A stretch of 64,000 nucleotides of DNA from JALOLG01 sp963722415 (GCA_963722415.1 CAVRNI010000056.1:1-64000), one strand, 5' to 3'; positions 9,767 to 18,962 are shown, counted from the first letter of the stretch. Numbers and translations are program-made. Notes: generated by a model not told the origin, from the sequence alone.

Positions 9767-11431
9767 TCACAGCGACGCTGGGTATCCGGGACCCATCGGG
9801 ATGCCGAGCAGGAACCACACGATGAAGAACGCCAGCCACGTGACCAGCACGATCACCGTGTACGGGATCATCAACGAGATGATCGTGCCGAGGCCCGCGT
9901 CTCTGCGATAGCGCTGGGCGACGAGCACGATGAACGGCAGGTACACCATCAATGGCGTGATGACGTTGGCCGGGGAGTCACCCAACCGGTACGCGGCGAG
10001 AACGGTCTGGGGAGCGACGTCGAGGCGCAGGAACAACGGCACGAAGATCGGAGCGAAGATCGCCCACTTCGGCAATGACCCCGGGATGATCACGTCGAGG
10101 ATGAGGATCACGAAGATGAATCCGATCAACAGCCAGATCGCCCCGATGTCGGCGCTCTCGAGCACATCGGCCATCTTCACGGCTGCCACGGTCGGCATGT
10201 TGCTGAAGTTGAAGTAGGCGATGAACTGGCTGATCAGGAGCAACAGGAACACGAGCCCGCTGAGACCCGCGAACGTCTTGGTGATCGCGTTGATGACGTC
10301 GACGCTCGACGTGATCGTCTTCGCCCCGATGCCGAAGCAGACACCCGCGACGAGGAACAGCATCGTGATGATGAAGATCAGGCTGTCCATCAGCGGCGAG
10401 TCGTTGAAGATCGAGCCGGTCTCCGGGTTGCGCAACGGTGCGTCCGGCAACACGGTCAGCAGCAGCACACCGAGGAAGCCGAGTGCCGCACCGATCGAGG
10501 CCCAGCGCAGCCCGCGTGGCTCACCTGCGGGGATCTCGTCGTCGGTGTGGTCGACCTCGCTGCCCTCGGAGAGGTCGTACGGCCCGAGCGCCGGTTCGGT
10601 GATCCGTTCGGCGACGATGGTGACCACGATGGCGACGAACACGGTCGACGCGATCGAGAACCAGAGGTTGGCCGTGAGGTCGATCGACTTGTTCGGGTCG
10701 GCCAGTGCGATGGCTTCGTTGGTGACCTCGGTGAGCAATCCGTCGAGCGGTGTGATGAGGATGTTCACCGCGAAGCCCGCGCTCACGCCGGCGTAGGCGG
10801 CGGCGAGCCCCGCCAGCGGATTCCTGCCGACGCTGAGGAACGCCGCGGCCGCGAGCGGGATGAGGATCAGGTAGCCGGCGTCGGTCGCCACGCTCGACAG
10901 GCCCCCGACCAGGACGATGATGAACGTGAGCGCCTTGCGGGGGGCGACTCTCACGAGCTTGCGGATGAGGGCTGCCATCAGCCCGGCCTCTTCGGCGACG
11001 CCGACACCGATCATGGCAACGAACACGACCGCGACGACGCTGAACCCGGCGAAGTTGTTGACGAACGACGAGAAGATGAACCGCACGCCATCGCTGCCGA
11101 GGAGGCTGCGGATCGACGTCGTCTCCTGGTGGACCTCGAACTCTGGCTCGGCGTAGTCGTCGAGCGTCGGCGCCGGCTCGGGCACCACCGACCCGCCGAC
11201 GTACACCTCTTCGACGGGGACTGGGGGCTGCTCGATGACGTCGTAGGTGACGCTCACGTCGAACGCCGACAGGACGGCCGAGAGGACGATCACCAGCACG
11301 ACCAGACCGAGGAAGATGATCGCCGGGTGGGGCACCTTGTTGCCGACCCGCTCGATCCCGTCGAGCATGCGCTGGACGAAACCCCGTTCAGCCGCGGGTT
11401 CTGATGCGTCGGGTTCTGGTTCGTCGGTCAT
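9767..11431 (-). CDS. AbgT-family transporter
   Basis: An integral membrane transporter of the AbgT (p-aminobenzoyl-glutamate/H+ symporter) family, 554 residues and intact. The N-terminus carries the family-typical GNKVPHPAIIFLGLVVLVIV helix. Other recognisable segments are VAMIGVGVAEEAGLMAALIR, FIIVLVGGLSSVATDAGYLI and LGDSPANVITPLMVYLPF near the C-terminus. AbgT members move folate breakdown products or export antimetabolites; which applies here is not visible. The ATG at 11431 overlaps the pepA stop by four bases (ATGA), giving tight translational coupling with an M17 aminopeptidase. That pairing hints at uptake of peptide- or glutamate-linked substrates for hydrolysis. Confidence 0.92.
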   Translation of the reverse strand: MTDEPEPDASEPAAERGFVQRMLDGIERVGNKVPHPAIIFLGLVVLVIVLSAVLSAFDVSVTYDVIEQPPVPVEEVYVGGSVVPEPAPTLDDYAEPEFEVHQETTSIRSLLGSDGVRFIFSSFVNNFAGFSVVAVVFVAMIGVGVAEEAGLMAALIRKLVRVAPRKALTFIIVLVGGLSSVATDAGYLILIPLAAAAFLSVGRNPLAGLAAAYAGVSAGFAVNILITPLDGLLTEVTNEAIALADPNKSIDLTANLWFSIASTVFVAIVVTIVAERITEPALGPYDLSEGSEVDHTDDEIPAGEPRGLRWASIGAALGFLGVLLLTVLPDAPLRNPETGSIFNDSPLMDSLIFIITMLFLVAGVCFGIGAKTITSSVDVINAITKTFAGLSGLVFLLLLISQFIAYFNFSNMPTVAAVKMADVLESADIGAIWLLIGFIFVILILDVIIPGSLPKWAIFAPIFVPLFLRLDVAPQTVLAAYRLGDSPANVITPLMVYLPFIVLVAQRYRRDAGLGTIISLMIPYTVIVLVTWLAFFIVWFLLGIPMGPGYPASL

Positions 11432-12942
11432 GAGTGCGGAGCCGTGAAGTCGACCGCGAGTTGGGCGAGGAGCCGGGCGCCGAACCCGGAGCACCCGGCG
11501 GTGTGCCACGACGTGTCAGCAGTGGTCTGCGCGGTCCCGGCAATGTCGATGTGGGCCCATGGCACGTCGCCCACGAACTCGGCGAGGAACAGAGCGGCGG
11601 TGATCGCTCCAGCGTTGGCGCCACCGAGGTTGCGGATGTCTGCGGTCGTCGAGTCGAGCTCCCTGCGATAGCGCTGGTCGAGGGGAAGTTGCCACACCGG
11701 CTCGTCGGTGGCCTCGGCCGCGGCGATCACCTGGTCGACGACGCCTTGGTGGTTGCCCATCACGCCGGCGACCTGGGTGCCGAGCGCGCGCATGCACGCC
11801 CCGGTCAGCGTGGCGATGTCGACGATCGCGTCGACGGGCTCCTCTGTGGCGAGCACGAGGGCGTCGGCCATCACGAGGCGACCCTCGGCGTCGGTGTTGA
11901 TCACCTCGACGGTGGTGCCACCGCGGATCGTGATCACGTCGCCCAACGCCATCGCCGTGCCGGACGGCATGTTGTCCGTGCACATCAGGTACCCGGTCAC
12001 GGTGTTGGCGCATCCGAGCGCGCCGAGCGCCGACATCGCGGCGAGGACAGCGGCGGCGCCGGACATGTCGTTCTTCATCTGGGCGTGGACCTCGTCGCCC
12101 GGCTTGATCGCGAGCCCGCCGGAGTCGTACATCAGTCCCTTGCCCACGAACGACAATCGGCCGCCTGATCCCGAGCCGCTCGGTCGGTACGTCAGCTTGA
12201 TCATCTGCGGTGGCTCGGCGCTCCCCGCGTTGACCCCGAGCAGCCCACCGCACCCGAGCTCGATCAGCGCGGCCTTGTCGAACACCTCGACGTCGAAACC
12301 GCGTTCGGCACCGAGCGCGACCGCGACATCGGCAAGACCGGTCGCGTTGAGGTGACTGTGCGGGGTGTTGGCAAGATCCCTCGCCAGTTGCGTGACGGCG
12401 GCGAGCACCTCGCCGCGCTCGGCGCCCTCGCGTGCCGCTTGGGCGTGCTCCGGCGCGGCGATCAGGGTGAGCTCGGCGACCGGAGCTCCCTTCGGTGCGG
12501 TCCGCAACGCGTCGTAGCGGTAACGGGCCAGGAGGACGCCCTCCACCACGGCCTGCGCCGCGGCGTCGGCCGCCACGGGGTCGAGGCCCGCGAGCGAGAA
12601 CTCCAGGTTGGTGTGCGATCCTGCGGCGCGGGCGAAGGCCGCAGCCGCGTCGCGAACACCCGCCGCACTGAGCGAGTCGGCGTCACCAACCCCGACGACC
12701 ACGACCGTCGGGCCATCGGCTGTCGCGACGACGAGCGTCGACCCGACTGCGGCGTCGAAACCGGCCGACTCGAGACGTCCGCGGTCGAGGCCGAGCTCGC
12801 TCGGCGGTGCCCCGTGGCGACCGACGGCGAGCCCTTTGGCGGTCGCCGCACCCGCCGTCGCATCGCTGCTCACGGCGACGGCAACTCTCCGGTCGAGCGA
12901 TGGGATCGGCGAGAAGACAGCGTTGGCGGTGGCGGTCGTCAT
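11428..12942 (-). CDS. pepA: Leucyl aminopeptidase, M17 family
   Basis: A cytosolic metallo-aminopeptidase releasing N-terminal residues from peptides, 504 residues and intact. The catalytic C-terminal half (from about residue 190) shows GKGLMYDSGGLAIKP (normally GKGITFDSGG), HAQMKNDMSGAAAVL and the signature NTDAEGRLVMADAL with its metal ligands, followed by DIATLTGACMRALG. The N-terminal domain is the usual low-conservation macro-like fold. It is the first gene of pepA - AbgT transporter - LAL-2, and a palindromic operator candidate lies 83 bases upstream at 13025-13039. The L-M-Y replacing I-T-F before DSGG is a mild departure from the family motif. Confidence 0.93.
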   Translation of the reverse strand: MTTATANAVFSPIPSLDRRVAVAVSSDATAGAATAKGLAVGRHGAPPSELGLDRGRLESAGFDAAVGSTLVVATADGPTVVVVGVGDADSLSAAGVRDAAAAFARAAGSHTNLEFSLAGLDPVAADAAAQAVVEGVLLARYRYDALRTAPKGAPVAELTLIAAPEHAQAAREGAERGEVLAAVTQLARDLANTPHSHLNATGLADVAVALGAERGFDVEVFDKAALIELGCGGLLGVNAGSAEPPQMIKLTYRPSGSGSGGRLSFVGKGLMYDSGGLAIKPGDEVHAQMKNDMSGAAAVLAAMSALGALGCANTVTGYLMCTDNMPSGTAMALGDVITIRGGTTVEVINTDAEGRLVMADALVLATEEPVDAIVDIATLTGACMRALGTQVAGVMGNHQGVVDQVIAAAEATDEPVWQLPLDQRYRRELDSTTADIRNLGGANAGAITAALFLAEFVGDVPWAHIDIAGTAQTTADTSWHTAGCSGFGARLLAQLAVDFTAPHS

Positions 12943-13024
12943 GATGCTCCCAGCTGCTCGGCGGCGCGCCCGATGAGTCGTGCGGGCTACGCCGGTTCTA
13001 CACCTGGCCGCTTGACCCGAACAC

Positions 13025-13039
13025 CACCCTATTCGGGTG
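13025..13039. promoter_or_regulatory. Inverted-repeat operator candidate (copy 4)
   Basis: CACCCT-ATT-CGGGTG, one mismatch from the consensus. It lies 83 bases before pepA, the first gene of the operon that encodes LAL-2, so it would place LAL-2 under the same control as its presumed targets. Confidence 0.6.
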
Positions 13040-13112
13040 ACTCAAATCCGGTGACCAGGGCTTATCGGCGCTCGCGACCATCGAGATCGGCGCCGCCGAC
13101 CACCCGCTGAGC

Positions 13113-15509
13113 TCACAGGTGCTCGTTGCGTTCGAGCCAGCGCAGGGCGACGTACCCCCATGTCGGCGGGAGGTAGAACGTCGCCAACCGGTACATCAGC
13201 ACTGCCGCGAAGGCGACGCTCTCCGGCACACCGGCCTGCACGAGGCCGAACGTCAGACCACCCTCGGCGACTCCGACGCCGCCTGGCACGGGCATCAACC
13301 CGGCGAGCAGTCCGACGCTGATGTTGATGAGCAGCAGCTCGTCGAGACCCACCGAGTAGCCGAGGGCGCGCGCGAACGTTCCGAGTGCCAGTGCGAAGAT
13401 GAGCTCGGTCGCCAGGCTGCCTCCGATGAGCAGGCCGAGGCGGCGAGGCGACCGGAGACCGCGGACGGCCGCGAACGCCTCCTTGCCGAGACGGCGGATC
13501 CAGCCGACGACGAAGCGACGCCACCGGCCCACGGCTGCGACGACTCCGAACGCGGCGGCCGCGATGACGATCGCCACGAGGAGGAGCGACCCTGCGCCAC
13601 TGGCGGCGCTCTCGAGGCTCAAGTCGAGCGAGGCCGGCGTCAGCACCACCAGGACCACGAGCAGGATCGCCTGCACGACGAAGCCTGCGAAGCCGTCGAG
13701 CGCGCCGGCTGTCAACGCCGGCGCCGGCGCGACCCCATGGCGCTGGAAGAAGCGGATGTTGACGGCGATGCGAGCCGCGCTCGTGGGGATCGCGATGTTG
13801 ACGTACGACACGGCGAGCTGCAGCGCGTAGACCGGCCCGAGCGGGAGCGGCACGGGCGACGCGCCGAGCGTCGAGACGGCCTGGCTCACGCGGGCCAACT
13901 GGGCGATCAGCGCCCCGAGCACGACAAGCCACCACGTCGCCTCGCTGAGCTCCTCGATGAACTCGGCGAAGTCGAGGCCGGCGAGGCCGGAGATGAGCAT
14001 CACGACCGCGACGGCGGGCAGCACGACGCGGACGATCGCTCCGAGCGTGATGCGGCGCAGCTGGCGGATCTCCGGCGGCTCGATGGCGGTGACACGCGCG
14101 CCCTCGGCGCGGAGGTGGTCGAGGTCGAGCTGGCGGTCGCGAACGAGTTGGCGTTGGCGAGGCGTGAGCGCCGGGAGCTGGACGAACGGCAGCACGGCCG
14201 CCAGCCGTTCGGCGCCGAGCGCCTCCAGGGCACCGTTCAGGGCGACGTCTTCGCCGGCGAGCAGCGCGGTGGTCACGAGCAGCTGAGCCTGGTCCGTACC
14301 GCGTGCTGTCTCGCTGGCCGCAACCGTCGCGCCACGGAAGTCGATGACGCCCAACTCGTCGCCGTCGACGATCAGATGCCGATCATCGAGCTGGCCGTGG
14401 GCGATGCCGGCTCGCTGCAACCGGTCGAGGACCGCCCACGACCGCTCGACGAGCTCGGCTCCGGCGGGGACCGGCGCCGCGTCGTCGGCGAGCACCCGTC
14501 CCGTGGGTGCGAGCACGAGCAGGGCGTCATCGCCGGCGGCCACGCCCGCCGTGACAACGGTGTCGGTCAGCACACCCGCCTGACGTGCGAACAACGTCAG
14601 GAACGCCTCGTGCTCGACCTGCTGGAGTCGACCGAGACGCACGGGCGATCCCGGCTCGCGATACCAGACCGTCCGCCACAACGTCGTGAGCAGGGCGGCG
14701 TCGTGGGCGTCGCGCCCGTAGACCTTGACGACGAGGGGCTCACCCGACTCGCTCTCGGCGTGCACCAGGAACTGTCCAGCGGGCTGACGGTCGGCGGCTC
14801 CGAGCGAGCGGATCGGAACCCCCAGCTCGGCGAGCGCGCTCCGGACCGTCGCGAGGCTCGGACGACCGGCGCTCGAACCGAACACGAGGTGCACGGCCGA
14901 TGCGGCGACCACGGCGGCGAGCAGTCCCGCGACGGTGCCGAGCGGCGAGGCTGCGCCGAGCACCGTGACGGCGAAGGCGCCGATGGCGAGCGCCCATCGA
15001 CCGACGCGACGCGCGGGCGTGGTGACGTGCGGCGAGGCCGTCATCACGATCGCACCCGCGATCGCGATGCGGGAAGACGGATACCAGGCCGGAGGTGCTG
15101 CCGTGCGCAACGTCTGCCACACGTCGGGCCATGAACCGTGGACGAGACGTCCGACCACGATCCCCACCACCGCCGCGACCACGGCGGCGAGCAGCATGTC
15201 GCGGGCCACCGCGAAACGTCGGCGGGCGATCGCGCTGACGACGAGGAACCCCGCCAGGATCAGGAGGAGGTCGGCGGCGACCTGCCACACACCGTCCAGG
15301 AACGGCGGGAAGCTGGTAAGGAAGCGACCGAACGCGCGCACGAACGCCGGCGGCGGCACAGCGGCCGGGCTGATCGCGACGAGCGTCACCGTTGTGACGA
15401 CCAGGAGGATCGCGTCGGTCGCCCGACGCGCCCTCGGCTCGCCGATGGCGACCGCGAACAGTCGGGGCGTGCGGCCGATGACCGCATCGCCGCGCTGTGT
15501 TGTCGTCAG
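13113..15509 (-). CDS. Kinase-like plus lysylphosphatidylglycerol synthase/flippase TM protein
   Basis: A large membrane protein of about 799 residues. An N-terminal set of membrane helices (VVTTVTLVAISPAAVPP onward) is followed at roughly residues 240-430 by a kinase-like soluble domain (EPLVVKVYGRDAHDAAL, then GIAHGQLDDRHLIVDGDELG and VIDFRG). That domain resembles aminoglycoside-phosphotransferase-type folds but lacks the usual HGD. The C-terminal half is a UPF0104/LPG synthase TM domain (SYVNIAIPTSAARIAVNIRF, GLMPVPGGVGVAEGGLTFGL). No in-frame ATG or GTG lies near the expected start. The open frame runs back to 15608 through the upstream gene. The likely start overlaps the previous stop (CTGA at 15506-15509), where an ATG may have been miscalled. 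Role: probably a lipid-linked flippase or sensor; this is inferred. Confidence 0.8.
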   Translation of the reverse strand: MTTTQRGDAVIGRTPRLFAVAIGEPRARRATDAILLVVTTVTLVAISPAAVPPPAFVRAFGRFLTSFPPFLDGVWQVAADLLLILAGFLVVSAIARRRFAVARDMLLAAVVAAVVGIVVGRLVHGSWPDVWQTLRTAAPPAWYPSSRIAIAGAIVMTASPHVTTPARRVGRWALAIGAFAVTVLGAASPLGTVAGLLAAVVAASAVHLVFGSSAGRPSLATVRSALAELGVPIRSLGAADRQPAGQFLVHAESESGEPLVVKVYGRDAHDAALLTTLWRTVWYREPGSPVRLGRLQQVEHEAFLTLFARQAGVLTDTVVTAGVAAGDDALLVLAPTGRVLADDAAPVPAGAELVERSWAVLDRLQRAGIAHGQLDDRHLIVDGDELGVIDFRGATVAASETARGTDQAQLLVTTALLAGEDVALNGALEALGAERLAAVLPFVQLPALTPRQRQLVRDRQLDLDHLRAEGARVTAIEPPEIRQLRRITLGAIVRVVLPAVAVVMLISGLAGLDFAEFIEELSEATWWLVVLGALIAQLARVSQAVSTLGASPVPLPLGPVYALQLAVSYVNIAIPTSAARIAVNIRFFQRHGVAPAPALTAGALDGFAGFVVQAILLVVLVVLTPASLDLSLESAASGAGSLLLVAIVIAAAAFGVVAAVGRWRRFVVGWIRRLGKEAFAAVRGLRSPRRLGLLIGGSLATELIFALALGTFARALGYSVGLDELLLINISVGLLAGLMPVPGGVGVAEGGLTFGLVQAGVPESVAFAAVLMYRLATFYLPPTWGYVALRWLERNEHL

Positions 15510-15892
15510 CGTCGAGTCTCCTGCACGGTTCGCTTGACGAAGATCGCTGGCAGGAGGACAGCGGCCAACAGCGACGCGGCCCACACGATGACGGTGGCGA
15601 GCAGCCACGTCAACGTCCCGCTGATCTGCAGACCGTCGGAGAGCCAGGCCGTGATCACGAGCGCGATGAACGCGGCGATCAGTGCCGAGCTCCCCATCAA
15701 CGCGTCGGAGTGCTTGAGGGCCGCCTTCTGCACGACCGGCTGGGCGATCACGACGACGCCCGTGAAGATGACGACGTCGATGAAGAACGCCGCGGTCGAG
15801 AGTGTCATGTCGTCGAGCACGATCGTGGCGACGACGAGCCCGAGTCCGTTGGCGACGAGTCGGATGGCGATGGAGATGAGGAATCGCAGCAT
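15506..15892 (-). CDS. Small 4-TM membrane protein (phage-holin superfamily IV-like)
   Basis: 128 residues, four hydrophobic helices and almost no soluble part: LRFLISIAIRLVANGLGLVV, FFIDVVIFTGVVVIAQPVV, ALIAAFIALVITAWLSDGL and TWLLATVIVWAASLLAAVLL. The short N-terminus and the K-R-rich end (FVKRTVQETRR) suggest cytoplasmic tails. This is the layout of actinobacterial 4-TM proteins annotated as holin superfamily IV or PspC-like membrane proteins; lysis activity is not implied. It precedes, and overlaps by four bases, the kinase/flippase protein, so they are probably co-translated. An operator candidate lies 79 bases upstream (15971-15985). Confidence 0.8.
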   Translation of the reverse strand: MLRFLISIAIRLVANGLGLVVATIVLDDMTLSTAAFFIDVVIFTGVVVIAQPVVQKAALKHSDALMGSSALIAAFIALVITAWLSDGLQISGTLTWLLATVIVWAASLLAAVLLPAIFVKRTVQETRR

Positions 15893-15970
15893 CGCCGCTC
15901 AGTCACCCCGCCTGCAGTCTCGACCCGGCCCCACGCACGGGATCGTCGCATCGCACCGCGACCCGCGCAA

Positions 15971-15985
15971 CACCCGTGATGGGTG
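15971..15985. promoter_or_regulatory. Inverted-repeat operator candidate (copy 5)
   Basis: CACCCG-TGA-TGGGTG, one mismatch from the consensus. It is 79 bases before the 4-TM protein ATG at 15892, and downstream of the Vps62-like gene, which ends at 16010 on the same strand. Confidence 0.6.
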
Positions 15986-16009
15986 AAGCGCTCGGTCGGC
16001 GACGCTGGA

Positions 16010-17959
16010 TCAACGCCCCGCGCCGGCTGCGACGGTGTCGATCTCCTCGCCGGACCGATCGCGACCCGTCGCGGCCGCGTCTCCGTAGAGGAGCGTGAAG
16101 GCGATCGCTCCCAGTGGCATCACGAGCACGTTCGTCAGCGTCATGATCAGGGCGAGGCTCCAGAGCGGCAAGCCGGTGAACAGGACGAGCATCAGCAGTC
16201 CCACGACGAGCCCGAACCCACCGAGCACCACGCCGACGCCGGCGACGAAGACCGCGGTGTGCCACCAGCGGCCACGAACGAGATTCGAGCTGCGGCGGAG
16301 CGCGCTCGCGCCGCCGCTCCCTTCGAGCATCACCGCCTGGGCGGCGAACTGGTAACGGATCAACCGATGGATGGCCCACGGGATCCCGATCACGGTGAGA
16401 TAGAGGGCGACGATCACGGCGACGGCCCGTCCGAGCGCGCCGCCGAGGTCGCGGCGACGCGCCACCACCGCCCCCAGCGCGTCGCGAGCACTCGTCGGCT
16501 CACCAGCCGATGCGCGTTCGAGAACTCGCGCGACTGCCGCGTCGGCGAGAAAGAACGCGATCGCGGTCGACAGGCCGCTGATGAGCAACGAGATCAACAG
16601 CCGACTCCCGCCACCCGCATCGGGCGCGGCGACGAAGTCGCCGATCCGGGGCAGCCAGGCGATCACTGCGCCGATCACGCCCGCGAGCGGCGGCGAGTGG
16701 GATGTACACGAGTCCGATCGCGGCAAACGTCAGGGGGCGGCGCCGGTAGTGCACGAACGCGGTGCGGACGATCTCACCGGCCCGACGGGGGTGGACGACC
16801 GGCAGATCGGCAACCGAGCGCCATGACGTACGCCGTACGACGAACACGGCGAGGGACACGAGCACGGCGAGGCTGATCAGGACCCTCGCCGGGGACGACT
16901 GGAACTCGATGAACTTCACCGCGCCCCATTCGACGACCCCACAGAAGGCCCCGGTCAGCTCCGTCGCGAACGAATCGCCGATCGGCACGACGAACGAGCT
17001 GTCTCGCAGCCCGTCGTGCCAGTCGACCGGCGCGCTCCAGCGGGCCTTGTCGTACGGTCCGGTCGGACCGTTGTTGACGCTGGCCTGACGCTCGCCCCAG
17101 CGTCCATCGAACATCAGCCAGCCGAGTGAGTCGGCGGGGTCGGTGACCTCGTCCGGGAGGACCACGACCTCGGGATCGACACGAGTCGACGGGCCGTCGG
17201 TGTTGTCGCAGCCGAATCCCTCGGATGCGCTGCGGCCCATGAACAGCGCCTGGCCGAAGTAGCTCGCATGCGACCGCGCCGACGAGTACACGACGGGACG
17301 GGAGCCCTCGCGCTCGAGCTTCTCGGAGTCCCAGTCGGCGCGTTCGCCCCCGGTGTGCTGGGCGTACCCGACGGCGATCGGCTCGACGGTGAGGGCCTCC
17401 TCGGCCGATGAGGCGGGAAGCAGAACCTGCACGAACTCCCAGTCGCCCTCGTGCTTGTTGTTCCAGTCGTTGTAGTACCAGAAGAGCCAGTACTGGACGG
17501 CGATCAGGTCGGGACGGTCGGGCTGTTGGACGACGTGCGCATACACGGTCGGCGGATAGCGCTCGGCGTAGCGACGAAAGTCGCGCTCGTAGAGGCAACC
17601 GGGTTGCAACGCGTCGCCGGGGAAGTCGAGGTAGAAGCCGGCGCCCAGTTCGAACAGGTCACTCGCTGCGGGAGCACGCATCATCAACGGATCGCCATTG
17701 CCGACCTGACGCAACGCGATCTGCTCGTTGTCGAGCACGGCGTCGACGGACATCGGCGCGAACGGCTCGCCGTACGTGTCGCACTCTTCATCTTGGTCCT
17801 TGAGCATGACGATGGGTGCGTACCGCTCGGCCAGCTCCTGGGTCGCGGCATCCGTGTCGGTCGACTGTGCCGCAGCTCGGCTGGGCGCGATGACGATCGA
17901 GAGGGCGATCGAGGCGGTGATCGCCGCAACGAGCGTGTACCCGACCGAAGACCGCCTCA
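16010..17959 (-). CDS. Vps62-like secreted domain fused to a multi-pass membrane domain
   Basis: The N-terminus is a classical signal sequence (SVGYTLVAAITASIALSIVI ending SRAAAQ). It is followed by a Vps62-like/DUF946 domain: ELAERYAPIVMLKDQDEECD, VQYWLFWYYNDWNNKHEGDW (the WF-Y-N-W...H-E-G-D-W core) and VVYSSARSHASYFG. After residue 340 a single helix (VLISLAVLVSLAVFVVRR) leads into a DUF975-like multi-helix membrane domain ending near TVAAGAGR. A frame change near 16695 (an extra G in GGG) splits the membrane part; I read through it. ATG 17959 gives the best signal peptide; ATG 18014 is an alternative. An operator candidate lies at 18098-18112. The fusion of an exported Vps62 domain to a membrane domain is unusual; no reaction is known. 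Confidence 0.78.
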
Positions 17960-18097
17960 TGGTCCGTGGCCTCACGCAACCAGTGAACACTGTGACACCA
18001 GCGTCGACGTCCATCACCTGCCTCCCATGCGGCGTGCCCGCCGTCGTAGGCGGAGGCGGGCGACTGGACGATGTCACACACCACGTGGGGGCGGGAA

Positions 18098-18112
18098 CAC
18101 CCGTCGCGGGTG
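18098..18112. promoter_or_regulatory. Inverted-repeat operator candidate (copy 6)
   Basis: CACCCG-TCG-CGGGTG, perfect arms. It lies between two divergent genes: 84 bases before ATG 18014 (or 139 before ATG 17959) of the Vps62-like gene and 86 bases before the TTG at 18198. Confidence 0.7.
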
Positions 18113-18197
18113 TACCAACGCCGGGGTCGGCTGCCTACCGTCGCGATGACGCACTCCCGATCGATTGCTCGCCGCGCCGTGACGTCCCTGGACCGCC

Positions 18198-18854
18198 TTG
18201 ATTCCGCCGACTGATTCCGACGCCGCTCGACAATCGGCGGGCGAGGACCGGGTGCTCGAGCTCGTCACGGTGTTCGTCATGTCGCTGATGGTCGTCCTCA
18301 CGGCATGGACGGGCTTCCAGAGCACCCACTGGTCGAGCGTGCAATCGGAGCGGTACAGCCAGGCGACGGCGTCCCGCACCGAGTCGGTTCGCGCCTCCAA
18401 CACTGCGGGCCAGCAGATCGCGCTCGATGTCGCAGTGTTCATCGCGTGGACCGAGGCGTATGCGGAGGGTGACACGCGTCGGGCCGAGTTCGTCTACGAG
18501 CGATTTCCCGACCGGCTCCGGCCGGCGGCCGACGCCTGGGTCGCGTTGGATCCCCTCGACAACCCGGACGCTCCGGCAACCCCGTTCGAGATGGACGAAT
18601 ACGTGGTGCCGGCAGTTCAAGAGGCGGACGAGCGGCTGCTCGAGGCCGATCAACACCTCGACGACGCCAGCGCTGCCGCCAACCGAACCAGTAGCTACGT
18701 CGCCACGACAGTGGTGTTCGCGGCGGTGCTCTTCTTCGCCGGAATGAGCACCAAGCTGACATCGCGCCGGAACCGGATGGTCGTCATGGTGCTGGCAGCG
18801 ATCGGCACCGTGGCGGGCATCGCCAGATTGGTGACACTGCCGATCGAGCTCTGA
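18198..18854 (+). CDS. Two-TM protein with long periplasmic/helical loop, unknown
   Basis: 218 residues. An N-terminal helix (ELVTVFVMSLMVVLTAWTGF) is followed by about 120 polar, largely helical residues, then a second helix pair (SSYVATTVVFAAVLFFAGMS and MVVMVLAAIGTVAGIARLV). The region after helix 1, WSSVQSERYSQATASRTESV, is rich in Ser, Gln and Arg and probably coiled. It resembles DUF4337-type membrane proteins in layout, but I cannot confirm the family. The only upstream start codon in frame is TTG 18198. An operator candidate sits 86 bases before it. It probably belongs to the same regulon as the divergent Vps62-like gene. Confidence 0.75.
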   Translation: MIPPTDSDAARQSAGEDRVLELVTVFVMSLMVVLTAWTGFQSTHWSSVQSERYSQATASRTESVRASNTAGQQIALDVAVFIAWTEAYAEGDTRRAEFVYERFPDRLRPAADAWVALDPLDNPDAPATPFEMDEYVVPAVQEADERLLEADQHLDDASAAANRTSSYVATTVVFAAVLFFAGMSTKLTSRRNRMVVMVLAAIGTVAGIARLVTLPIEL

Positions 18855-18910
18855 ACGGATTCCCCGGCTGGTCCTGGGCGATCTGGAGCGTCTGCGGAAC
18901 CATCGACGTT

Positions 18911-18925
18911 CACCCGTGACGGGTG
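18911..18925. promoter_or_regulatory. Inverted-repeat operator candidate (copy 7)
   Basis: CACCCG-TGA-CGGGTG, perfect arms, flanked by TT on both sides. It lies 38 bases before ATG 18963 of the glycine-zipper protein, the same spacing as copies 1-3 have to their genes. Confidence 0.7.
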
Positions 18926-18962
18926 TTGTCGCGCATGCATTGCGTTGGGCACCATTGGGCCG

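Noticed and set aside
13119..15134. 671-codon ORF antisense to the kinase/flippase protein
   Set aside because: Shadow ORF; rich in Arg, Glu and Gln from reversed membrane-helix codons, with no motif.
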